Positions 9,439 to 19,185 are shown, counted from the first letter of the stretch. The stretch is DNA of 64,000 bases from Dyadobacter sp. (GCF_017744695.1 NZ_JAGIAS010000011.1:124001-188000); one strand, 5' to 3'. The notes: generated by a model not told the origin, from the sequence alone. Translations and numbers: made by a program.

Positions 9439-9552
9439 CTATTCCAGTTTGGCAAAGAAATCTTCAAACATCAGGTAAGTATCGAGCCGGGTATAGACGC
9501 GGATCAGCCGGCCCTTGTGATTGTACTGATATAAATCCGCGTAAAAAGATAT
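9439..9552 (-). pseudogene. C-terminal remnant of an NTF2/SnoaL-like protein
   Basis: On the minus strand 38 codons (FYADLYQYNHKGRLIRVYTR ending LMFEDFFAKLE then TAG) follow directly, and in the same frame, after the stop of the AraC gene. There is no start codon of its own. The aromatic, alternating pattern resembles the last strand and helix of NTF2-like (SnoaL) proteins, which is recall rather than a search result. I read it as the tail of a gene whose front was lost. Alternatively it is a former C-terminal extension cut off by the AraC stop. Confidence 0.42.
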
Positions 9553-10437
9553 TCAGAACTTCGTTGCCCTTTTTCGGAACTGCGATGGCGACATGCCGGT
9601 AAACTGTTTGAATTGCCGCGTAAAGTAAGAAGTCGATTGAAAATTAAGCTCGAAAGCGATGCTGGAAATATCCTTGCTGATATCCTGAAGCAGGATCTGG
9701 CTATGCAATATGCTCAACTCGCCGATCCACTGCTTGGGCGGTTTGCCGGTTGTTTCTTTAATGCATTTACAGAGATAATTCTCTGAAATGGAAAGCTTGT
9801 TGGCATAAAACAACACTTTCTTTTCCGTTTGGTGGTACCGTTGAACAAGGTCTTTGAATTGCAATGTGATATAGAATGTCCTTTTAATGGACGCCTCTTC
9901 CAGCGATTGATCGGGCCGCATTTTCATCAATGCGGCCTTCAACAACAACCCACTGATTTCAATATTATCGTTCGAGCTCAGTTCCAGTTCGAGCAGCCGG
10001 AGCAAATGCGACATCCAGTTCTCGGTCGGCTTGGACAGCATCGCATACGGCGAAGTTTTGAAGAAATGGTAATCGGTGCTTTTGTCGAGGGAAATATTTT
10101 CAAGAAGCTCATTTTCAAATACAATAAAGAAGCCTTCCGTATCTTCCGAAATTTCGAGTGTGCGGGTAATGCTGCCCTGCTTGATCAGCAGCACAGAGCC
10201 CGGGCTGATCTCATATTCGGAGATTTCCAGTTGCTGTTTAATCCTCCCGCTGGTCACGAAAATGATGAAGTTGAAAGTGGTCCGGTAGGGAAGGACCGGT
10301 ATCAATATGTTCCGGAGATAGTTTTCTATCCGGTACAATTGCAGTTTTGAATTGTTGAAATAGATCTTTTCCGATAAGCCGGGCAGGAACAAACTTTTGT
10401 ACTCGAAGTTTGACAACATCTTGATCGTATCGCTCAT
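9553..10437 (-). CDS. AraC family transcriptional regulator
   Basis: Probable activator with an N-terminal cupin-like sensing domain (about 30-130) and a C-terminal AraC double helix-turn-helix (about 195-290): LSISENYLCKCIKETTGKPP and SSIAFELNFQSTSYFTRQFKQFTGMSPSQFRK. 294 residues, normal length. It lies at the distal end of the urease block, 32 bp beyond the decayed TonB receptor and on the same strand, so it may once have regulated that receptor. Its present target is unknown. Confidence 0.9.
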   Translation of the reverse strand: MSDTIKMLSNFEYKSLFLPGLSEKIYFNNSKLQLYRIENYLRNILIPVLPYRTTFNFIIFVTSGRIKQQLEISEYEISPGSVLLIKQGSITRTLEISEDTEGFFIVFENELLENISLDKSTDYHFFKTSPYAMLSKPTENWMSHLLRLLELELSSNDNIEISGLLLKAALMKMRPDQSLEEASIKRTFYITLQFKDLVQRYHQTEKKVLFYANKLSISENYLCKCIKETTGKPPKQWIGELSILHSQILLQDISKDISSIAFELNFQSTSYFTRQFKQFTGMSPSQFRKRATKF

Positions 10438-10469
10438 AGCATCGCAGATATTGGATCGTTTCTCACTGA

Positions 10470-11373
10470 TTAAAATTTGAATGCAACCCCGGCCTTCAAA
10501 AAGAATGGAGTCCCCGGTGTGAATGTCAGCTGGTCATATCCTCCGGCCGGTTCTCCTTTCAGTCGGGTCGTTGCCGCAAACATCGCCTCGTTCCATTTCG
10601 TATTGAACAGGTTCTGGATCTGGAAGCTCAGTACCATGGCTTTCTTCTGATAACTCATGATCAGGTCATTCACGAAATAGCCATTGGCGATGATGCTTTT
10701 ATCCTGGGTCGCGGGTCTGTCGTGCATGTACCTGTATCTCAAATTGGCCGTGAACCCATTGTTAAACGTAAATGCAATGCCGCCGGTACTGGTCATCGTT
10801 GGCGCCAGGTCGACATAGTCATTTCCCCGCTCTTCGCCCGTTAGCCTCGGTCGGGCCAGATTTACGTCCGAATCCAGGTATAGCCAATGAAATGGCTGGT
10901 ACCGGAATGTCAGGTCAACCCCCACCCTGCGGGTACTTCCGACCGCCGACGTACCGTAGCTGTCGCCATTCCAAATGTATTCATTCTGCAAGAAGCTATA
11001 CCAAAGCGTGGGAATAAATATGAGCCCCGGCGCCGGCGTCCAGATCGTCCCCAGGTCGGCGCCTACCGACCAGGGCAGGATTTCCTTCCCGTTCTGCGCC
11101 ACCACCGCGCGAACATCGTTCGAATGAAAACCCAGCCCCGATTTAACGAAAAGCTGCATGGCCGGATTCACGTTGTAAAAAACGTTCAGCTTCCGGCGAT
11201 TTGGCTGTCACAACTACCGCGGACAGCATCATCGCCATGGAATCGCTCAAATATCCATTTTCATTGGCGGTCACCCGCGTACTATCGGTTTTGATGTCGG
11301 CGCGCACCTTTCCTGCCAGCAAGGAAAGGCTAATCAGCGCGCCCCGCAAAAACTGGCCATTCAAATCATTCAT
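10470..11373 (-). pseudogene. TonB-dependent receptor, internally deleted and frameshifted
   Basis: Two pieces in different frames. The upstream piece (from 11373) carries a signal-like start and the pre-plug pattern SAVVVTAKSPEAE, then stops at 11143. The downstream piece reads KLNVFYNVNPAMQLFVKSGLGFHSNDVRA and continues through barrel strands to the stop at 10470. The plug and the first half of the barrel, several hundred residues in the family, are missing; the junction is near 11185-11205. Its place between urease/nickel genes and an AraC gene suggests a former nickel-chelate receptor (inference). It should not make a working receptor. Confidence 0.8.
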
Positions 11374-11408
11374 TAAAATAAAAGTTTGTTGATACTTCGG
11401 CCGTGCCC

Positions 11409-12317
11409 CTACTCGTCGCTTTCGTTACTGAACTGGTAAAAAAGCTTCCTGATCGGCAAGGTGAGCCAGGTCCCTAACACGAACGGGAATGTCAATACGC
11501 CCCCTGCTTTGGTCAGGATGTCCCAATCCGCTTTCAGGAGGTAGATATCGATCAGCACCGCCAATGCACAGGCGATAAATGCGAGCAGCCCGTCCTTCCG
11601 CTTCACACCTGCAAACACGATGGAACACAGCACCGCATTGAAGCTGAACAGCCCGATATGCACCTGGGTGATAGGTTCGGCGAAAAGGAGGGCAATCCAG
11701 GCCCCCAGAATAGATCCCGCCAGGCCGTACAATGCCGCCACGGGATTGGAGATAAACACAGCCACCATAAAGATCACCCCGGCCAGAAAACTTCCCTGGA
11801 AAATCACCTCACCGAAACCATTGGTAGAGGTCGTAAAATCATTCACTTCATTGCTGAACATGCTGGTTTCGACCAATGCCACCGGCGCGGGTATGGCCGT
11901 AAAATGGTGCAGGCAAAACACGACCACCCAGGTGACCAGAATAAAAGGCAATGTAAAAACCGGGATTTTCCGCTCGATGAAAAAATGCTGAATCACCGCC
12001 GCTACCGCCGAACCTGCGATAATCATCACCCATACGACCGGCTCCGCACGAAAGTGGAACGTCAGTGCAACGCCCACCAGCGCAGCGCTGAAACCGTACA
12101 ACCCCATGCTGATCTGCGCCGGATCGTACTTCAAAATACGGGCGGTAAGCGTGCCGGTAGCAGCGGCCAGAATCGCGGCGATGCCCATCGTGGCATCATC
12201 GTAGAAGATACCCGCCAGGAACAACAAACCTGTCCAGATATTTTCCTGCAACATGATCTGCCCCACGCCTTTGAGGGTTTCCGAGATAAAGGGGGCTCTT
12301 TTTCCTATTAAATCCAT
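11409..12317 (-). CDS. Urea transporter
   Basis: Inner membrane channel-type urea transporter of the UT/Yut family. About ten hydrophobic helices in two homologous halves; family-like stretches include QISMGLYGFSAALVGVALTF in the first half and THVHIGLFSFNAVLCSIVF-type sequence (ITQVHIGLFSFNAVL) in the second, the paired NP(G)LxGFNA-type pore segments. 302 residues, normal length. It lies 32 bp after the nickel permease gene and finishes the functional part of the urease block, supplying substrate to the cytoplasmic enzyme. Confidence 0.9.
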   Translation of the reverse strand: MDLIGKRAPFISETLKGVGQIMLQENIWTGLLFLAGIFYDDATMGIAAILAAATGTLTARILKYDPAQISMGLYGFSAALVGVALTFHFRAEPVVWVMIIAGSAVAAVIQHFFIERKIPVFTLPFILVTWVVVFCLHHFTAIPAPVALVETSMFSNEVNDFTTSTNGFGEVIFQGSFLAGVIFMVAVFISNPVAALYGLAGSILGAWIALLFAEPITQVHIGLFSFNAVLCSIVFAGVKRKDGLLAFIACALAVLIDIYLLKADWDILTKAGGVLTFPFVLGTWLTLPIRKLFYQFSNESDE

Positions 12318-12349
12318 TTTGTTGAATATTGTTTGAAAATCCTTTTAAC

Positions 12350-13048
12350 TCACCATCCCAAAAACACCATCCCGGTCGCGCAGAAAGTGATCGCAACGCC
12401 ACTCACGACATGGATGTAGCGTTCGAGCCGCTCGGTCCGGAGAAAACCATAGCCATAGCAGCCCAGCAACACCATAAAGAGCATGGTAAGCACCGTACAA
12501 GCCGTGAAAACGCCGATCAGCACCACTACTTCGACCATGGAGCGATTGGTACCTGAAAAGAACAGCAATGGCACCAGCGGTTCGCTCGGCCCCATGACAA
12601 AGATGACAAACAGCACCAGCGGTGTCACCTTCACCCGGTTACCGGGCATCACCGCCTCCCCATGCCGGTGCTCATACACATACACCTCGTCGCTCATCAC
12701 GTCGAAATGCTTATGCGGGCGGTTGAGGTACGCGTGGCGCAGCCCGAAGAGCAGGTACCCCAGCCCGAACAGCAGCAGCGCCCAGCCCGAAAGGTTTCCG
12801 CGGATATCCTGGAACCAGGAAATCCTGTTCAAATGCCAACCAAGGTATACCCCTACCAAACCCAGGAGTACCGAGCTGAAAATGTGCGCAAAACCGCAAA
12901 CGATCGTGAGCAATATGGTCCTGCCCATGGTCCATTTGCGGGAGCGCGACAGCACGATGAACGGCAGGTAATGGTCCGGCCCCGCCGCCGTGTGGATAAT
13001 GCTGATGGATGCAGCCGTGAGGGCCAGCACAATGAGCGTTGAATTCAT
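12350..13048 (-). CDS. NicO/UreH-type nickel permease, urease accessory
   Basis: Polytopic membrane protein of 232 residues with about six helices. The N-terminal helix carries HTAAGPDH, a histidine-aspartate-histidine pattern like the metal-binding helix of UreH/NicO nickel permeases, and a cytoplasmic His-rich loop EHRHGEA (about residue 127) that could hold metal. It overlaps the end of ureD by 4 bp, showing translational coupling to the urease operon, so nickel supply for urease is its likely job. HupE/UreJ-type assignment is an alternative. Confidence 0.8.
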   Translation of the reverse strand: MNSTLIVLALTAASISIIHTAAGPDHYLPFIVLSRSRKWTMGRTILLTIVCGFAHIFSSVLLGLVGVYLGWHLNRISWFQDIRGNLSGWALLLFGLGYLLFGLRHAYLNRPHKHFDVMSDEVYVYEHRHGEAVMPGNRVKVTPLVLFVIFVMGPSEPLVPLLFFSGTNRSMVEVVVLIGVFTACTVLTMLFMVLLGCYGYGFLRTERLERYIHVVSGVAITFCATGMVFLGW

Positions 13049-13842
13049 ACGAGACTAGCTTTACTTTCCTCCCAGATCAGATTTTGAATACTTTGGAAGC
13101 GGTCGTACAACTGCTCGCCCCCGTGCCCCAGGCAGCGCAACACAAACCCGTCGTGCCGGACCTTGGAAATACCAAACTGCATATCCTGCTCGCCCTGCAT
13201 CATTTCATAAATACATTCGATGAGCTCGTCCACGGGCTGATTTTGGGTATTTACATAAATCAAAGTCCCCTGGTGGGTGAACCCTTCAAGCAGGCCGATC
13301 GCCGACAGCGGCATCAGCTCGGGCAGCAATAGCACATTGTCTTTCAGTACCAGCTTCTGGCGGTGCCTTACTTCGATCAGGTTCTGGAAATGGCTGTATT
13401 TAAAAACCTCCCCGTGGTATTTCCGGCCGCAGGTGATGATCTCGCTCATCAGGAACTCGCACCCGTCACCAATCGAAACTTTCGTAACGCTTTTGAATGT
13501 CGAATTTTCATGCGGTACCACCGGATGCGGAACGTAGGAGAACGCCGCCCCATCGGCCAGGTTCACCTGCATCGACTGCGAAGCGCCGCGTTCCATGTTG
13601 AACAGCCGCTGGTAGGATTGCGACTGCAACTGCAAACGCGCATTTTCCTCGACTTCGATATGCAAATCATAATGGTCACCGTCCAGAATACCGGGCGACG
13701 AGCTCATCACCATCAGATAGGCGGCGCCATCCGACTTCGTTTGCCCCACCGGGACCACGCGAAAGGGCGCCGACACGAAAACATCTTTCATGTACGACTT
13801 CTCTCCGCGCGCACCGGCTGTGATGCTCAGTTTACAATCCAC
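13045..13842 (-). CDS. ureD: Urease accessory protein UreD
   Basis: Scaffold that binds apo-urease and, with UreF and UreG, delivers nickel to the active site. 265 residues. Family-like segments include SYMKDVFVSAPFRVVPVGQT, MVMSSSPGILDGDHYDLHIEV and PHPVVPHENSTFKSVTKVSI. The start is GTG, overlapping the ureG stop by one base (TAGTG); family homology begins at once, so no later ATG is preferred. It lies after ureG and before the nickel permease. Confidence 0.93.
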   Translation of the reverse strand: MDCKLSITAGARGEKSYMKDVFVSAPFRVVPVGQTKSDGAAYLMVMSSSPGILDGDHYDLHIEVEENARLQLQSQSYQRLFNMERGASQSMQVNLADGAAFSYVPHPVVPHENSTFKSVTKVSIGDGCEFLMSEIITCGRKYHGEVFKYSHFQNLIEVRHRQKLVLKDNVLLLPELMPLSAIGLLEGFTHQGTLIYVNTQNQPVDELIECIYEMMQGEQDMQFGISKVRHDGFVLRCLGHGGEQLYDRFQSIQNLIWEESKASLV

Positions 13843-14483
13843 TATCTGACGAGGTTGGGTTCTTCAATTTCTTCCAGCAGGGCATACTTCCTGATCCAGT
13901 CGATAATGCTGTCGACGCCTTCGCCCGAGCGCAGGTTCGAAAAGATGAACGGCTGGCCCTTACGCATGCGGCGCGCGTCGTGCTCCATCACTTCCAGGCT
14001 CGCGCCCACGTACGGGGCCAGGTCTATTTTATTGATCAGCAGCAGGTCCGAGCGGGTAATGCCCGGCCCACCTTTACGCGGTATCTTCTCTCCTTCGGCC
14101 ACGTCGATCACAAAAATGGTAACGTCCGCCAGGTCGGGGCTGAATGTGGCCGAAAGGTTATCGCCGCCGCTTTCAATCAGGATGATTTCAATGTCGGGAA
14201 AGCGGTTGACGAGCTCGTCCACGGCTTCCAGGTTCATGCTCGCGTCCTCGCGGATGGCGGTGTGCGGGCATCCGCCGGTTTCGACGCCGATGATCCGCTC
14301 ACGGGGCAGCAAGCTGTTTTTCGCCATAAATTCGGCATCTTCCTTGGTGTAAATGTCGTTGGTGATCACGGCCAGGTTATAGTCGTTCATCATCCTGCGC
14401 GACAGGCATTCCAACAGCGCGGTTTTGCCGGAACCCACCGGCCCGGCCACGCCTATTTTCACATATTCTCTCTCGTTCTTCAT
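13842..14483 (-). CDS. ureG: Urease accessory GTPase UreG
   Basis: SIMIBI-class GTPase that hydrolyses GTP to load nickel into urease. P-loop [17 protein letters not shown] near residue 12, the conserved metal-binding CPH in [29 protein letters not shown], and the base-specificity loop [11 protein letters not shown]. The ORF track starts 63 bp upstream, but [20 protein letters not shown] at 14483 matches the family start and gives 213 residues. It is in the operon between ureF and ureD. Confidence 0.95.
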   Translation of the reverse strand: MKNEREYVKIGVAGPVGSGKTALLECLSRRMMNDYNLAVITNDIYTKEDAEFMAKNSLLPRERIIGVETGGCPHTAIREDASMNLEAVDELVNRFPDIEIILIESGGDNLSATFSPDLADVTIFVIDVAEGEKIPRKGGPGITRSDLLLINKIDLAPYVGASLEVMEHDARRMRKGQPFIFSNLRSGEGVDSIIDWIRKYALLEEIEEPNLVR

Positions 14484-14564
14484 CGTTAATTTTCCTTTGA
14501 ATGTTTTTTCCGCCATTTCCATGATTTTCCCGGCGGCGGGCAGCATTTGACTTTTTTTGCTCTT

Positions 14565-15260
14565 TTAAGACATATACAATCTTGAATACAGCCGCTCATG
14601 CTGCATGCACCGGATATCGAAAGCGATGTTGCAAAGGCCTACGAGCTCCCTGTTTACCAGCAGTGTATCTTCCGCCAACTGGTACAAAACCGGTTGCAGG
14701 TCGAGCATCAGGTCCTGCCCGTCGAGCTGCCCGAGCGGAACAAGTTTCACGGCATTGGTAATGAGCCCGGCGGCGGCGTTGTAATAGAATGCCAGCAATG
14801 TGTCGTGCAAAGGAATGCCGAGCTGCCTGGCCAGCAAGCCGAATGCGAGGCAGTAGTGACCTTCTGCATTTTTTTCCTTAATCTGCCGGTCGAATGCATC
14901 AGCGAGCGCCGAGCTTCTTTTCCGCTGAAAAATTTTCAACAGCCGCACGCCCAGTTTCTGGCTCGCCTCGCGGATTTCCCTCGGGCTTTTCAATGCGCTG
15001 CATTCCTGGTCCAGCTCCACCAATGCATCGATATCCGCAACCGCCTCATACGCGAGGCGCACGAAGGAAGCGTCGTTGTACTTTACATTGTACATCAGCA
15101 TGTTCGTCACAAACTCCTTGGCAGTAGCCGTGGAATGCACAATATCCTGCTGCACATAGGTTTCCAGACCATTGGAATGCACATAACCGCCAATCGGCAA
15201 AGTCGGGTCCGACAAATGCAGCAATGCGGCGAGAAATGAATTGGGGCTTTCCTTTTGCAT
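14565..15260 (-). CDS. ureF: Urease accessory protein UreF
   Basis: All-helical protein that bridges UreD and UreG and gates GTP hydrolysis during nickel loading. 231 residues with the family hallmarks LLHLSDPTLPIGGYVHSNGLETYVQQ at the N-terminus and the QLGIPLHDTLLAFYYNAAAGLITNAVKLVPLGQ stretch near residue 150. It starts 5 bp after ureE and is followed by ureG after 81 bp. Confidence 0.94.
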   Translation of the reverse strand: MQKESPNSFLAALLHLSDPTLPIGGYVHSNGLETYVQQDIVHSTATAKEFVTNMLMYNVKYNDASFVRLAYEAVADIDALVELDQECSALKSPREIREASQKLGVRLLKIFQRKRSSALADAFDRQIKEKNAEGHYCLAFGLLARQLGIPLHDTLLAFYYNAAAGLITNAVKLVPLGQLDGQDLMLDLQPVLYQLAEDTLLVNRELVGLCNIAFDIRCMQHERLYSRLYMS

Positions 15261-15265
15261 AATCC

Positions 15266-15781
15266 CTATTTTGAAACGGACGAGGCCAGGTTAATAATTT
15301 TTGAGAAAAGCGACTGCTCCGCGCCTCCGTGCCCGTGAGGCTCTACATTGGATTTCAACCAGTTGAGCAACTGGCGCACCTGTTTTTCGGGTTGATAACC
15401 ACTTGCCTGCAACCACCGGAACATCGGCTCCTCGTAAGGCATCAGCACCTGGTCGTCGTCAATGAAAAGCGGCATATGCTTGTTCCCGATCTCATAGCAT
15501 ACCGTACCCATTTCGAGCATCGTCGCAGGCGAGATCACGATCGCCTCGCAGGGCCTGATATGCACGCTCACGATCCGCCCGGCATCGGCATACACAACAT
15601 CGTTCTGCCGCAGGCGCTGGCCCTCGCGCGTAAAGCGGATCGCAATTTCGACGCCGCCGTTCGTAAACCGTCTATGGATCTTCTTGGCACTCTCAAACCA
15701 TTCTATTTCAAGGAGATCAACCGCCTGACCGTTATTCGGCCAGGTCGCCAGGTTCCCCAGAATATCATTGATAATCGTCAT
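15266..15781 (-). CDS. ureE: Urease accessory nickel metallochaperone UreE
   Basis: Cytosolic chaperone that carries nickel to UreG. 171 residues: an N-terminal peptide-binding beta domain (IRFTREGQRLRQNDVVYADAG, about 50-75) and a C-terminal metal-binding domain with EIGNKHMPLFIDDDQVLMPYEE around residue 105, where the conserved histidine lies. The His-rich tail of some family members is absent, leaving one PHGHGG patch near 152. Its ATG overlaps the stop of the outer membrane protein gene by 4 bp. Confidence 0.92.
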   Translation of the reverse strand: MTIINDILGNLATWPNNGQAVDLLEIEWFESAKKIHRRFTNGGVEIAIRFTREGQRLRQNDVVYADAGRIVSVHIRPCEAIVISPATMLEMGTVCYEIGNKHMPLFIDDDQVLMPYEEPMFRWLQASGYQPEKQVRQLLNWLKSNVEPHGHGGAEQSLFSKIINLASSVSK

Positions 15782-16410
15782 GATTTTTTCTTTTGGAAAT
15801 GGAAGTTTTTGGAAATGCCCGTACCGAAAGTGGCGCCACTAAGTCCGGCCGTGAAATTGTTGGTGGAGGCGCCACCCTTCGGCTTCGTCATGAGGTTGGA
15901 AAGCTCCCCGAACTTGAATTTCAATGCCCATCCCTTGCCGAGCAGCACGCCGAGCATCGGGTAAGCCCGCAAACGATAACCATTGAACTTTTCCTGCGTG
16001 CGGATTCCCTGCTCGCCCCATACGTAATGTGCGTCTACTTGCGCGATCAGCAGGAAATGCTCGCCGATCATTATCGAAGGACTGTACCAGATCCCGGCTT
16101 CGCGCTGCTTCATCCGGTAGTCGGTCGCAGATTGCTTTTCACTGGAAAATGCGAAATTGACGCCGATCAGGTCGTTGTTATTGATAAAATACCCGAGCCC
16201 GAGGGGAATGCCCGCACCGGGACTGGTGCTGAATGAGCTGTTGTGGTAGCCCGGACCATTCGTTTTGGAATAATCCAGCGAGCCATACAACATGAACTGG
16301 CCCTTCGGCCCGTTGTCGGTGGCGCTCAACCGTTGCGCCGAGAGGTTTGCCGCCGCCAAATGGCACAGCAAGCCCGTCATCAAAACCGTCAGGTTTTTTA
16401 AGCGGATCAT
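15778..16410 (-). CDS. Predicted outer membrane beta-barrel protein within the urease operon
   Basis: No family recognised. A clear signal peptide (MIRLKNLTVLMTGLLCHLAAANLSAQ) is followed by alternating hydrophobic/polar strands rich in Gly, Tyr and Asn, e.g. QFMLYGSLDYSKTNGPGYHN and RLRAYPMLGVLLGKGWALKF, and an end GISKNFHFQKKKS, all consistent with a small 8-10-stranded barrel. The ORF track start at 16455 adds 15 hydrophobic residues; I use the ATG at 16410, which gives a normal signal peptide (210 aa). It is set between ureC and ureE and overlaps ureE by 4 bp, so it is expressed with urease. A role in passage of urea, ammonium or nickel across the outer membrane is speculation. Confidence 0.8.
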   Translation of the reverse strand: MIRLKNLTVLMTGLLCHLAAANLSAQRLSATDNGPKGQFMLYGSLDYSKTNGPGYHNSSFSTSPGAGIPLGLGYFINNNDLIGVNFAFSSEKQSATDYRMKQREAGIWYSPSIMIGEHFLLIAQVDAHYVWGEQGIRTQEKFNGYRLRAYPMLGVLLGKGWALKFKFGELSNLMTKPKGGASTNNFTAGLSGATFGTGISKNFHFQKKKS

Positions 16411-16479
16411 TTGCAGGATTTTTTGAAGGAGATGTATCAAAAGGAGTAAAATCACATTTGATACACCTCTGGGTTGCTA

Positions 16480-18201
16480 CTAAAAAAGGAAGTACAACTG
16501 AGCCAGCGGCAACTTATCGGCGGGCTCGCAAGTCACGTGCACACCGTCCACTGTTACCTTGTAGTTTTCCGGATTCACTTCTATTACCGGCGTTTTGTCG
16601 TTGTGGATCAGGTTCTTTTTGGAAACATTCCGGCAACCGACCACCGGCAGCGATGCTTTGCCCAAACCATACGACTGCACCGTTCCATTATCGAGCGAAA
16701 CCTGGGACACAAAATTCACACAGGTAGCCAGCCGCGCCTTGCCATGCGCCCCGAACATATTGCGGTAAATCACAGGCTGAGGCGTAGGAATGGACGCATT
16801 CGGGTCGCCCATTTTGCTCGCGATCACAAAACCGCCCTTCACGATCATTTCTGGTTTGGCCCCGAACAATGCGGGTTTCCAGATCACCAGATCGGCAATT
16901 TTGCCCGGCTCAATCGACCCGACATATTGCGAGATACCGTGTGCAATGGCGGGGTTGATCGTGTATTTGGCTACGTACCGTTTCACGCGGAAGTTGTCGT
17001 TTTCATGCCCGTTATCCTCTTCCAGCTCACCGCGTTGTTCGCGCATTTTGCTCGCAGTCTGCCAGGTGCGGGTAACCACCTCTCCTACCCGGCCCATGGC
17101 CTGGGAATCGGAGCTCATAATGCTGAACACCCCGATATCGTGCAGAATATCCTCGGCAGCAATGGTCTCCGGACGAATGCGCGAGTCGGCAAAAGCCACG
17201 TCTTCCGGGATATTCTTACTTAAATGATGACACACCATGAGCATATCCAAATGCTCGTCGATGGTATTTTTCGTGTATGGCCGTGTCGGGTTGGTCGAGG
17301 CAGGAAGCACGTTGGGATACATCGCCGCTTTGATAATATCCGGCGCGTGGCCTCCGCCTGCGCCTTCGGTGTGGAAGGTATGGATCACACGGCCGTTGAT
17401 CGCATTCATCGTATCTTCCAGAAAGCCAGCCTCATTAAGGGTATCCGTGTGAATGGCCACCTGTACATCCAGCTTGTCAGCGATCGTCAGCGAGGCGTCG
17501 ATTACGGCGGGCGTCGCTCCCCAGTCTTCGTGGATTTTCAAACCCAATGCCCCCGCTTCGATCTGCTCCTCCAATGCTTCCAGTGACGCCGAATTTCCCT
17601 TTCCGAAAAAACCCAGATTCATCGGGTAGTCGTCTGCCGCTTCGAGCATTTTCTGAATATTCCATTTGCCTGGCGTCACCGTGGTGGCATTGGTACCGTC
17701 ATTCGGGCCGGTCCCGCCGCCGATCATGGTCGTAATGCCATTGTACAATGCCGTCTCGATTTGTTGCGGACTGATGAAGTGGATGTGCGTATCGATCCCG
17801 CCGGCGGTAACGATGTAACCATTGCCACCGTGCACCTCGGTAGAGGCTCCGATGATCAGGTCGGGGTGTACGCCGTCCATAATGTCCGGGTTCCCGGCTT
17901 TGCCGATGCCAACGATCTTGCCATCTTTAATTCCGATATCGGCCTTCACGATCCCCCAGTGGTCGATGATGATCGCGCCGGTAATGCATAGGTCGAGCAC
18001 ACCCTGGCTCCGTAGCGCCGTTGCCGACTGGCCCATGCCGTCGCGGACTGTTTTACCGCCGCCAAACTTCACCTCGTCGCCATATACAGCGTAATCTTTT
18101 TCAATTTCAATGATCAGGTCGGTATCACCCAGGCGAACTTTGTCTCCGGCTGTCGGGCCGAGCAGGTTCGCATATTTTTCTCTGCTTATTTTGAGGCTCA
18201 T
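16480..18201 (-). CDS. ureC: Urease subunit alpha
   Basis: Catalytic subunit of urease, splitting urea to ammonia and carbamate. 573 residues, full length. Active-site residues are visible: the nickel-binding pair in [14 protein letters not shown], the lysine to be carbamylated in [40 protein letters not shown], the mobile-flap cysteine in [15 protein letters not shown], and the aspartate in [12 protein letters not shown]. All look intact, so the enzyme should be active once nickel is loaded. It starts 1 bp after ureB. Confidence 0.97.
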   Translation of the reverse strand: MSLKISREKYANLLGPTAGDKVRLGDTDLIIEIEKDYAVYGDEVKFGGGKTVRDGMGQSATALRSQGVLDLCITGAIIIDHWGIVKADIGIKDGKIVGIGKAGNPDIMDGVHPDLIIGASTEVHGGNGYIVTAGGIDTHIHFISPQQIETALYNGITTMIGGGTGPNDGTNATTVTPGKWNIQKMLEAADDYPMNLGFFGKGNSASLEALEEQIEAGALGLKIHEDWGATPAVIDASLTIADKLDVQVAIHTDTLNEAGFLEDTMNAINGRVIHTFHTEGAGGGHAPDIIKAAMYPNVLPASTNPTRPYTKNTIDEHLDMLMVCHHLSKNIPEDVAFADSRIRPETIAAEDILHDIGVFSIMSSDSQAMGRVGEVVTRTWQTASKMREQRGELEEDNGHENDNFRVKRYVAKYTINPAIAHGISQYVGSIEPGKIADLVIWKPALFGAKPEMIVKGGFVIASKMGDPNASIPTPQPVIYRNMFGAHGKARLATCVNFVSQVSLDNGTVQSYGLGKASLPVVGCRNVSKKNLIHNDKTPVIEVNPENYKVTVDGVHVTCEPADKLPLAQLYFLF

Positions 18202-18202
18202 C

Positions 18203-18577
18203 TTATTGATTTTTGAAGTCTAATAAACCGGCTTTTTGCAATGCGAGCTTTTTGTTAAGCTCCAGTGTGGTATCGCCATTGACCAGATTATTGATGCCGA
18301 TCACCCGGCGGGCACCGCCCAGGGCTACCAGCTCCACCGTTTTTTCTTCTCCCGGTTCAAAGCGCACGGCCGTCCCTGCGGCGATATTCAACCGCATCCC
18401 GAATGCCGCCTCCCGGTTGAAAGCCATTGCTTTGTTGACTTCGAAAAAATGGAAATGCGAACCGATCTGAATGGGGCGATCGCCCGTATTGGTCACTTTC
18501 ACAGTAGTTGTCGGGCGGCCTTCATTGCAGATAATGTCGCCCTTTTTGATAAAAAATTCTCCTGGTATCATGCGCAT
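18203..18577 (-). CDS. ureB: Urease subunit beta
   Basis: Structural beta subunit of urease. 124 residues, with [20 protein letters not shown] at the start, [49 protein letters not shown] in the core and the family end of ALxGxRxVxGxNxLVNG type. Separate ureA and ureB genes are the usual bacterial arrangement, as opposed to the fused form of Helicobacter. It lies 12 bp after ureA. Confidence 0.97.
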   Translation of the reverse strand: MRMIPGEFFIKKGDIICNEGRPTTTVKVTNTGDRPIQIGSHFHFFEVNKAMAFNREAAFGMRLNIAAGTAVRFEPGEEKTVELVALGGARRVIGINNLVNGDTTLELNKKLALQKAGLLDFKNQ

Positions 18578-18589
18578 CAGGTTTAAGGG

Positions 18590-18892
18590 TTAACGAATAG
18601 GCTCATGAACGGTCACCAGCTTGGTACCATCCGGAAACGTCGCCTCGATCTGGATATCGTGTATCATCTCGGGCACGCCGGGCATCACATCGTCGCGGGT
18701 GAGCACGGCTGCCCCTGCCTGCATCAGATCGGCCACGGTACGCCCGTCGCGGGCGCCTTCCATGACGAAGCTGCTGATCAGCGCGATCGTTTCGGGGTAG
18801 TTGAGCTTCACGCCCCGCGCTTTACGTTTGAGCGCAACCTCACCTGCCAGGTGCAGCAGCAGCTTCTCTGTTTCTCTTGGTGTTAAATGCAT
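18590..18892 (-). CDS. ureA: Urease subunit gamma
   Basis: Small structural subunit of urease, 100 residues, full length. Family hallmarks: [60 protein letters not shown] and an end [15 protein letters not shown]. First gene of the operon, which runs on the minus strand through the nickel permease and urea transporter. I saw no convincing -7 box in the 60 bp upstream. Confidence 0.97.
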   Translation of the reverse strand: MHLTPRETEKLLLHLAGEVALKRKARGVKLNYPETIALISSFVMEGARDGRTVADLMQAGAAVLTRDDVMPGVPEMIHDIQIEATFPDGTKLVTVHEPIR

Positions 18893-19185
18893 ATGGATAT
18901 TCTATTTTGAATTGATTTTGAAGACAGTGATTGTCTGAAAAACGCCGCTCACGGTAACCTGCAAACACACGCCTTTCCTGTCCCATACAGATTACCTGTG
19001 GGCCAAAAAGCTCCCTGAACCGAAGCCAGGCGGCTGGTTAAAAGGGGAAGAACCGCGAACTTACATGGATATACGAAGGCCGGAACGGGCAGTTCAAAAC
19101 CGGAACGGCACAATACGGCCGCACGCCCGTTCAGAAACAGTACATACACCGGATGCCAAATGCACACGGCAGTGCCGGGAAGCAA
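18893..19185 (-). other. Intergenic region upstream of ureA
   Basis: About 290 bp between ureA and the small minus-strand ORF ending at 19186. It should contain the urease operon promoter if the small gene is not co-transcribed. I see no clear TAnnTTTG box or terminator. The 78-codon ORF here starts with TTG and looks random. Confidence 0.4.

Noticed and set aside
11658-12311. 217-aa plus-strand ORF opposite the urea transporter
   Set aside because: Antisense shadow of a well-supported gene; the translation is rich in His, Arg and Gln with no fold-like pattern.
16474-17223. 249-aa plus-strand ORF opposite ureC
   Set aside because: Shadow; ureC is intact with all active-site residues.
18949-19185. 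78-aa minus-strand ORF upstream of ureA
   Set aside because: TTG start directly after another ORF's stop and no protein-like pattern; probably chance.
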